DNA of 64,000 bases, taken from positions 112,738 to 176,737 of the forward strand of contig JAFURZ010000002.1 in assembly GCA_017480785.1 (NCBI GenBank), given 5' to 3'. The translations under genes were made by a program, and so were the position numbers. Below the pieces are notes generated by a model. That model ran no database searches. It was given only the letters and a program-made list of their open reading frames with translations, and had not been told where the DNA came from. The stretch comes from Bacteroidales bacterium. GTDB lineage: Bacteria; Bacteroidota; Bacteroidia; Bacteroidales; P3. Of this stretch, positions 58,648 through 64,000 are shown one piece after another; the first letter of the stretch is position 1; each line of letters opens with the position of its first letter.

Positions 58648-60012
58648 CTCATAGTTGCTCAGGAATGGCAGCAGGCTCTTGATGGGCAGCACCTTGTTCA
58701 TTATAATGTCGCGCCGTTCGTTGAGGATTATCATCGTCGGGGCGCCGTGCACGTTGTAGGCCTCCTGGTAGTCGACGTTGACGTTCGGGCCGCCGACGTT
58801 CACCCAGCGGAAGTCGTGCTCCTTCACGTAGCGTTTCCATTTCTCCACGTCGCTGTCGTAGCCCACGGCGTAGACCTCGAAGCGGCGGTCGGGGGCTGTC
58901 TGCAGCGAGTCGTAGAGCACCTTCAGCTCGGCGCTCTGCTCCTGGCAGTGGTGGCAGTCGGGGTCCCAGAACCAGAGGATGACGTAGCGGGCAGGCTGCC
59001 GGTGCGACGAGTGCCAGTGTTCGGGGGCGTCAATCTGTGTCGTGTCGAGCATCCACAGCTCCTGTCCGTGGGCTCCGATGATGCTCTTGCTGATGCGGTC
59101 GTAGTTCTGGCGAGCCAGGTAGACCTCGCTCTCGCGCATCCACGGGCAGCGCCCTTTGAGGATGTATTCCCAGGCGATGTGGCACCACACGGCGTCCCAC
59201 CCGATGTTGCGCGTGGAGCGGTAGTAGCGGGGCTCGAGGAACTGCAGCACGTAGCGCGCCATGGCCGTGTCGGGGCCTATGCGCTGCATCAGGCGGTCCA
59301 GGTCCTTGACGATGGTGTCGGCATCGGCGCGGTAGAGCATGCCGAAGAAGAAGACGTTCATCTTGTCGAACAGCTGGGGGCTGTACAGCAGCTCCGTGCC
59401 GATGCCCTTGGGCTGGGCGTCGAACAGCGGGTCCCAGTAGTGGAGGCGGTAATAGAGAGCCTTGTCGGCTATGCTGTCGGGCACCATGGAGGGTTCGCAG
59501 AGGTCGATGAGTTGCAGGTAGAGGTTGTCCTTGCCCCGTTGGCGGGCCTGGGCCTCGTAGGCGTTCATGCGTGCCGCCAGCGCGTCGAGGGGTGCGCCGG
59601 CTTTCTGCAGGCTGTCGGCCTCGCGGCGGGCGGCCTCCTCGGTGGCGCGGTAGTCATACATCAGCTGGTTGGCCGCGCTCCCCTTCACCTTGATGCTGGC
59701 GGCCGAGAGCTTGGCGTCGCCCTTGATGGTGAAGGAGCGGCTGTCGTCAATCAGGAAGTCGGTGAGCACCGTCTTGTGGTCTTGCCGCACGAGGGCGTAG
59801 ATGCCGCGGCCCCAGGGGCGCTGACCGGCAAAGAGGCACCCCTTCGCGTCGAGGCGTGCCGAGTCGAGCAGGTGCACCTCGTCGCGGTAGTGGCGGGCCA
59901 CATAGAGCATCGTGTCGGTGCAGCCGTTGGCTACAAAGCGCAGCTTGACGGGTTGCGCCTCGGCCGCGAGAGCCAGCACCAGCAGGGGCAGTAGTGAGAA
60001 CAGTCGTTTCAT
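58621..60012 (-). CDS. Periplasmic TlpA-like thiol-disulfide protein
   Basis: A 463-residue protein with a signal peptide (MKRLFSLLPLLVLALAAEAQ) and a DUF4369-like N-domain (VKLRFVANGCTDTMLYVARHY). A helical middle (DUF5106-like) follows, then a C-terminal thioredoxin fold with an intact redox motif WDPDCHHCQEQSAELKVLYD and cis-Pro loop HGAPTMIILNERRD. It probably reduces or isomerises periplasmic disulfides. It shares layout with the Cys-lacking protein at 20608-22083. The final residues are encoded by an 8-bp repeat. It is the first gene of the operon with mutL, rhomboid and valS. Confidence 0.87.
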   Translation of the reverse strand: MKRLFSLLPLLVLALAAEAQPVKLRFVANGCTDTMLYVARHYRDEVHLLDSARLDAKGCLFAGQRPWGRGIYALVRQDHKTVLTDFLIDDSRSFTIKGDAKLSAASIKVKGSAANQLMYDYRATEEAARREADSLQKAGAPLDALAARMNAYEAQARQRGKDNLYLQLIDLCEPSMVPDSIADKALYYRLHYWDPLFDAQPKGIGTELLYSPQLFDKMNVFFFGMLYRADADTIVKDLDRLMQRIGPDTAMARYVLQFLEPRYYRSTRNIGWDAVWCHIAWEYILKGRCPWMRESEVYLARQNYDRISKSIIGAHGQELWMLDTTQIDAPEHWHSSHRQPARYVILWFWDPDCHHCQEQSAELKVLYDSLQTAPDRRFEVYAVGYDSDVEKWKRYVKEHDFRWVNVGGPNVNVDYQEAYNVHGAPTMIILNERRDIIMNKVLPIKSLLPFLSNYEKRSKGVKE

Positions 60013-60128
60013 CCCTTTTTAAATATTTAACTATTTACAACGCCCACGGCGCCGTTTTATTGTATGTCGCGAAAAAAAATATACCGACTCCTGCATAACT
60101 TCCTGTTTCCTATACTGGTTATGTGGCT

Positions 60129-60177
60129 GTTCTTTTACTTTTCCAAAAGAACAGTAAAAGAACAGCAAAGGAACAGT
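60129..60177. repeat. 11-bp array with fold-back
   Basis: One unit GTTCTTTTACT (60129-60139), a centre TTTCC, then inverted units AAAAGAACAGT, AAAAGAACAGC, AAAGGAACAGT (60145-60177). The arm counts are 1 versus 3. A separate intrinsic terminator for the M13 peptidase gene lies at 60205-60246, so the array is not needed for termination. Confidence 0.88.
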
Positions 60178-60204
60178 CGGGGAAACAGCGGGTTGTGGAT
60201 GGAT

Positions 60205-60246
60205 GAAAAACGGCAGCGGCCCGGCTGTTGTGCCAGCCGGACCGCC
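60205..60246 (-). terminator. Intrinsic terminator of the M13 peptidase gene
   Basis: On the minus strand GCGGTCCGGCT pairs with AGCCGGGCCGC (one G-T) and is followed by TGCCGTTTTTC. It lies 38 bp after the stop. Confidence 0.8.
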
Positions 60247-60283
60247 GTCGGAGAGAGTGTGTGTGTCGGGGCAGGGCGTGTGC

Positions 60284-62341
60284 CTACCAGAGGAGGGCGC
60301 GTTTCTCGGGGGCGAGCCACATGCCGTCGCCTTCCTGGATGCCGAAGGCGTCGATGAACTCGGTCACCTGCGGCAGGGCCACGTTGACGCGGTTGCGACC
60401 CAGCGAGTGCACATCCATCTGGGTGAGCTGCAGGGCGGCAGCGGGACGTATGTTCGAGGCCCACACGGCGGCGTAGGCCAGGAAGAAGCGCTGCTCGGGC
60501 GTGAAGCCGTCCATCTCGTTCTTGTTCACCTGCTTCTTGGCCATGGCGTTCTGCATGGCGAGGTAGCTCACGTGGAGGCCACCGTTGTCGGCGATGTTCT
60601 CGCCCAGGGTCAGCTCGCCGTTGCCGTGGATGAGACCCAGCTCGGGGTCGTCGAGGGCCACGCAGGCGTTGAAGGCGTCGATGAGCGACTGCTTGTTGGT
60701 GTTGAAGTTCTCGGCGTCCTCTTCGGTCCACCAGTCGTTCAGGTTGCCCTGCTCGTCGTATTGGCGGCCCTGGTCGTCGAAGCCGTGGGTCAGCTCGTGG
60801 CCGATGACCACGCCGATGGCGCCGTAGTTGGCGGCCTCGTCAGCCTCCATGTTGAAGAAGGGGGGCTGTAGGATGGCGGCGGGGAAGCAGATTTCGTTGG
60901 TGGTGGGGTTGTAGTAGGCGTTGACGGTCTGCGGGGTCATCAGCCACTCGTCCTTGTCGACGGGCTTGTTGATTTTGCTCAGCATGTAGGCCATGTCGAA
61001 CTCGTTGCTGCGCACCACGTTGGCGTAGTAGCTGTCGTCCTTGATTTCCAAGCCGCTGTAGTCGCGCCACTTGTTGGGATAGCCAATCTTGACGTAGATG
61101 GTCTCCAGCTTCTTGTGGGCGTTGGCCTTGGTGGCGTCGGTCATCCAGGTGGCCATGTCGATGCGCTGGCCGAGGGCGGTGATGAGGTTCTGCACGAGGG
61201 TCTCCATGCGGGCTTTGGCCTCGGCGGGGAAGAAGCGCTCGACGTAGAGCTGGCCGAGGGCCTCGCCCATGGCGCCTTCGACGGTGGAGGTGACGCGTTT
61301 CCAGCGCGGACGGTTCTGCTCGCGGCCGCTCATCAGCTTGCCGAAGAAGTCGAAGTTGGCGTTCACGAAGTCGTCGCTCAGGTAGCTGGCGGCGCTCACT
61401 ATCTCGTGCCATGCGAAGTAGGCCTTCAGGGTCTCCACGTCGGTGTCTTTCAGCACCTTGTTGACCTCGGTGAAGTATTTGGGCTGGGCAATGTTGAAGC
61501 TCTTCATGCCGTCCATGATGCCCATGGTCTCGAAGTAGCCTTTCCAGTCGATGTTGGGTGCGAAGGCGGCGGCCTCGTCCACAGTGTAGCGGTTGAAGGT
61601 GGCCTGCGGGTCGCGGTTCTCGAGCTTGGTGTTCATGGCCTTGGCCAGGCGGGTCTCGAAGGTCATCACGGTCTGGGCCAGCTTGTCGGCCTTCTTGCCG
61701 CTCAGTTTGTCGTAGCCGGCCATGGCGAATTCCTTGGTCATCAGCGACACGTAGCCGGCGCGGATGTTCCTGTTGTTGCCTTCGTCGAGCAGGTAGTAGT
61801 CGCGGTCACCCAGACCGAGGCCGCTCTGGTAGGCCCAGGCGATGCACATCGAGGCGTCGTCCTTGTCGGCCTCGCCGAAGACGCCGAAGAGCACGTGGTT
61901 GCCGCGGCGGTGCATCTTGAGCAGCTCGGCCCAGGCATCCTCGTTGGTCTTCACGTTGTTGATTTCCTCGAGGTAGGGCATCAGCGGGTCGGCGCCCTGC
62001 TCCTGCAGGAGCACGCTGTCCATGCCGATGTTGTACATCGTGGCGATTTTGTCGGCCAGCGAGCCGGCGGCGTTCTCGTTCTTCGAGACGCTGTCGATAA
62101 TCTCGTTGACGTTCTTCAGGGCGTTCTCGGAGAGCACGTCGAAGGCACCGTAGCGTGAGTGCTCGGCGTCGAGGGGGTTCTTGGCCATCCAGCCGCCGCA
62201 GGCAAACTGGTAGAAGTCGTCCTGCAGACGGGCCGTGGTGTCGAAGTTGTCAGCGTCGATGCCCGACGTGAGCTGGGCCTTGTGCTGGCATCCGGTAGCG
62301 ATAACTGCCATAGTAGCAATGCTTAAAAGGGTTTTCTTCAT
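60284..62341 (-). CDS. pepO: M13-family zinc endopeptidase lipoprotein (PepO/neprilysin-like)
   Basis: A 685-residue protein with a lipoprotein signal (MKKTLLSIATMAVIATGC) and the N-terminal M13 domain (DDFYQFACGGWMAKNPLDAE). The gluzincin motif VIGHELTHGFDDQGRQYD (HExxH near residues 514-518) and the downstream Glu in GENIADNGGL are intact. Substrate-binding NAYYNPTTNEICFPAAILQPPFF and C-terminal FGIQEGDGMWLAPEKRALLW complete the family signature. It should be anchored in the envelope and cleave oligopeptides. It has its own consensus promoter (62380-62410) and terminator. Confidence 0.96.
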   Translation of the reverse strand: MKKTLLSIATMAVIATGCQHKAQLTSGIDADNFDTTARLQDDFYQFACGGWMAKNPLDAEHSRYGAFDVLSENALKNVNEIIDSVSKNENAAGSLADKIATMYNIGMDSVLLQEQGADPLMPYLEEINNVKTNEDAWAELLKMHRRGNHVLFGVFGEADKDDASMCIAWAYQSGLGLGDRDYYLLDEGNNRNIRAGYVSLMTKEFAMAGYDKLSGKKADKLAQTVMTFETRLAKAMNTKLENRDPQATFNRYTVDEAAAFAPNIDWKGYFETMGIMDGMKSFNIAQPKYFTEVNKVLKDTDVETLKAYFAWHEIVSAASYLSDDFVNANFDFFGKLMSGREQNRPRWKRVTSTVEGAMGEALGQLYVERFFPAEAKARMETLVQNLITALGQRIDMATWMTDATKANAHKKLETIYVKIGYPNKWRDYSGLEIKDDSYYANVVRSNEFDMAYMLSKINKPVDKDEWLMTPQTVNAYYNPTTNEICFPAAILQPPFFNMEADEAANYGAIGVVIGHELTHGFDDQGRQYDEQGNLNDWWTEEDAENFNTNKQSLIDAFNACVALDDPELGLIHGNGELTLGENIADNGGLHVSYLAMQNAMAKKQVNKNEMDGFTPEQRFFLAYAAVWASNIRPAAALQLTQMDVHSLGRNRVNVALPQVTEFIDAFGIQEGDGMWLAPEKRALLW

Positions 62342-62379
62342 ATTGTTTATTGTTGATTTTTAGTGAGCGAAACAAAATG

Positions 62380-62410
62380 CAAAAATACACATTTTCCCCG
62401 ACATGGCAAA
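62380..62410 (-). promoter_or_regulatory. Promoter of the M13 peptidase gene
   Basis: On the minus strand TTTG (complement of 62407-62410), a 19-bp spacer beginning CCATGTCGG, and TATTTTTG (complement of 62380-62387). The spacer start is the same as in the tRNA-Leu promoter. Confidence 0.8.
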
Positions 62411-62460
62411 AAAGATTATTCACGTGCTCTTTCCTGCCACTGATACTCAGGTATTTGCAT

Positions 62461-62523
62461 GCAGTTCTTTACGAGTTCTTTACGATTTTGTAAAGAATGC
62501 GTAAAGAACTCGTAAGGAACGGC
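62461..62523. repeat. 11-bp array with fold-back
   Basis: Units GCAGTTCTTTA and CGAGTTCTTTA (62461-62482), a centre CGATTTTG, then TAAAGAATGCG, TAAAGAACTCG, TAAGGAACGGC (62491-62523). The same unit and centre occur at 42530-42581, but here the copies have diverged. Confidence 0.88.
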
Positions 62524-62556
62524 AAGGGAAAAACACTGGCTCGGTGCATCCTGCTG

Positions 62557-64000
62557 TCAGCTGGCGGTGCGGCCGGCCACGAGGTCGAGCAGTTCCTGGC
62601 CGAAGCGTTCCACGGTGCGGTCGCCGACCCAGGGCAGGGCGCGCAGCTCGTCGGCCGTGGCGGGCGGGTTGGCCACGATGGCCAGGAGGGCTTTCTGCTG
62701 CAGCACCATGTAGATGGGGATATTGAGCTCCTTGGCTTTGGCGCCGCGCCAGCGGCGCAGGCGGGTCTCGAGGTCGGGGAGTGGAGAGTGGCGGGTGGAG
62801 CGTGGAGAGCCTCCGGGTGCGGCAGCTCGTTCTCCGTTCTCCGTTCTCCGTTTTCCGTTTTCCGTTTTCCGTTTCCCGCCCTCCGTTTTCACCAGGGCGG
62901 CGGCCTTGGCTTTTTGCACGGCGGCCACGCTGTAGCCCTCGCGGAGGACGGCGTCGAGGCATGCCAGCTTCAGGTCGAAGGCCTCGAGGAGGGCCTTGCC
63001 GGCCTCGCGCACGGCTTTGGCGTTCTCCTTGTTGTCGATTTCCACGTCGAGGAGCACGGCGTAGCAGCTGCGGGCGGCGCCGAGCTGCCGGCGGTAGTGG
63101 TCGGCACCCTTGGCGGCGCGCTCGTTCTGCTGCCGCTCGTCGAGGCGCATGAGCTGTGCCTTGAAGCGCTCGCTGACGCCCTGCAGCTCGGCCAGCGACT
63201 GCTCCACCTGCTGCAGGCGCTCCACGTTGGCGGGGTAGAGGTTGCGCAGCTTGGCGTAGGGGACGGCCAGCCGCTCGGCCAGGTGCACGAGGTCGTCGAT
63301 GCCGAAGAGCTCCATGAGCTTCTCCAGCCGGTATTGCTGCTCGTAGGCGCCGGCCGCCTGGGCGGTCTGCTCGAAGGAGGGCTGCCGGTCGACGAACTGC
63401 GTCACCGCGCTATCGTTGAAGGCCACGCCGGCGCCGAGGGGTGTGGAGAGGGTGAGCCCCTCGAGGGTGCGGCAGCGGCTGAGGGCTACGTAGACCTGGC
63501 CGAAGGCGAAGGCGTCGGCGGCGTCGATGACGACACGGTCGAAGGTCAGGCCCTGCGCCTTGTGGATGGTGACGGCCCAGGCCGCCTGCAGGGGATACTG
63601 GCTGAAGGTGCCCTCCACCTCCTGCGTGATGGCTCCTGTCTTGGCGTCAAGGCTGTAGCGCAGGCTCTCCCACGTCTCGTGTCCCACGCCGATGGTGTCG
63701 CCGTCGTCGCTGACGACCTCGATAAGAGGCTCTCCATTCCCCTCTCCAATCGGAGAGGGGTCGGGGGTGAGGCTTGTGACCGTGCCCAGCATGCCGTTGT
63801 AGTAGCGGTGTCCGCCGCTGCTGTCGTTCTTGACGAACATCACCCGCTCGCCGACCTTCACCTCCAGCGTGCGGTTGCAGGGGAGCGCCTTCTCGGGGTA
63901 GTTGCCCGTGAGGAGGGCCTCGAAGGTGCGGCTCTCGCCGTGGAGGGCCTCCATGTGGCGCCGGTTGATGGCGTCGGCCTGCCGGTTGTGGGTGGTGAGG
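62557..64000 (-). CDS. Pif1/RecD-type helicase, C-terminal part with HRDC domain (runs off the edge)
   Basis: 481 codons to the window edge, with the frame still open at 64000 (…LTTHNRQADAINRRHMEAL). Helicase motifs of the C-terminal RecA domain are visible: TTHNRQADAIN, VGERVMFVKND, and AVTIHKAQGLTFDRVVID with VYVALSRCRTLEGL (motifs V-VI). A long charged middle follows, then an HRDC-like domain at the end (KAKELNIPIYMVLQQKALLA, LPWVGDRTVERFGQELLDLV). Two insertions are repeat-derived and in frame: [11 protein letters not shown] from a half REP element (63739-63773) and KTENGKRRTENGER from heptamers (62829-62891). The full protein would be about 700-800 residues. Confidence 0.88.
   Translation of the reverse strand, partial: LTTHNRQADAINRRHMEALHGESRTFEALLTGNYPEKALPCNRTLEVKVGERVMFVKNDSSGGHRYYNGMLGTVTSLTPDPSPIGEGNGEPLIEVVSDDGDTIGVGHETWESLRYSLDAKTGAITQEVEGTFSQYPLQAAWAVTIHKAQGLTFDRVVIDAADAFAFGQVYVALSRCRTLEGLTLSTPLGAGVAFNDSAVTQFVDRQPSFEQTAQAAGAYEQQYRLEKLMELFGIDDLVHLAERLAVPYAKLRNLYPANVERLQQVEQSLAELQGVSERFKAQLMRLDERQQNERAAKGADHYRRQLGAARSCYAVLLDVEIDNKENAKAVREAGKALLEAFDLKLACLDAVLREGYSVAAVQKAKAAALVKTEGGKRKTENGKRRTENGERAAAPGGSPRSTRHSPLPDLETRLRRWRGAKAKELNIPIYMVLQQKALLAIVANPPATADELRALPWVGDRTVERFGQELLDLVAGRTAS
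62829..62891. repeat. Heptamer array (GTTCTCC/GTTTTCC) inside the helicase
   Basis: Nine 7-bp units: GTTCTCC x3, GTTTTCC x3, GTTTCCC, GCCCTCC, GTTTTCA; 63 bp, so in frame. A second block of GTGGAGA-type units lies just upstream at about 62784-62811. Confidence 0.88.
63739..63773. mobile_element. Half REP element inside the helicase gene
   Basis: CCCTCTCCAATCGGAGAGGG followed by GTCGGGGGTGAGGC, the right end of the REP doublets at 18.4, 43.9 and 46.0 kb. The coding strand reads [11 protein letters not shown] in frame. Confidence 0.8.

Overview
The window reads as a chromosome segment of a GC-rich member of the Bacteroidales (Bacteroidota). The support is a T9SS C-terminal sorting domain, Na+-NQR, a fumarate-reductase type SdhCAB with a fused cytochrome b, a ctc-type L25, and many promoters of the Bacteroidota form (TTTG, 19-21 bp, TAnnTTTG). 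Genus cannot be told from the sequence. No rRNA operon or CRISPR array is present; there are two tRNAs and one probable 6S RNA.

Layout. 1-4.3 kb (minus): the 5' part of secA, a lipoprotein, era, a four-helix-bundle (IVP) gene and a secreted protein. 4.3-7.2 kb (plus): a lower-GC accessory island with three co-directional genes (a small protein, a macro/YopX-like fusion, a GIY-YIG protein), next to the 3' remnant of an outer-membrane protein gene. 7.2-20.2 kb (minus): aspA-nqrABCD, then fic, a T9SS-exported protein and an AAA ATPase, then nqrEF and a second paralogous ATPase. nqrB is frameshifted at a heptamer repeat. 20.6-29.4 kb (plus): a thioredoxin-fold protein, a coupled TPR/outer-membrane barrel pair, folC and a CDF metal exporter. 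29.5-33.9 kb (minus): GDP-heptose genes (gmhA, hddA, hddC, gmhB), a glycosyltransferase and a TonB-domain protein. 34-39.4 kb: tRNA-Leu, prs, rplY, tRNA-Ser, rnz, an SSS symporter, 6S RNA and a small HTH protein. 39.5-46.9 kb (plus): three envelope proteins and sdhCAB. 46.9-48.5 kb: decayed, repeat-rich DNA. 48.5-52.8 kb (minus): a type III restriction-modification system. 53.5-64 kb (minus): valS, rhomboid, mutL, a thioredoxin protein, an M13 peptidase and the C-terminal part of a helicase.

Functionally, aspA (aspartate to fumarate), Na+-NQR (NADH to quinone with sodium export) and SdhCAB (quinol to fumarate) together form an anaerobic fumarate-respiration chain.

The most unusual content is the repeats. 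(1) Nine intergenic loci share one architecture: tandem 11-bp units next to or on both sides of a fold-back. The unit sequence differs from locus to locus while the 11-bp step is constant. (2) Heptamer (7-bp) degenerate tandem arrays lie at gene ends and inside conserved genes (nqrA, nqrB, valS, folC, the helicase). In nqrB, removing one 7-bp unit restores the reading frame. (3) REP-doublet elements with a GCCTCACCCCC terminus occupy both junctions of sdhCAB and lie in frame within nqrA. The four-helix-bundle gene is bracketed by inverted heptamer arrays, which raises the possibility that it is linked to their spread.
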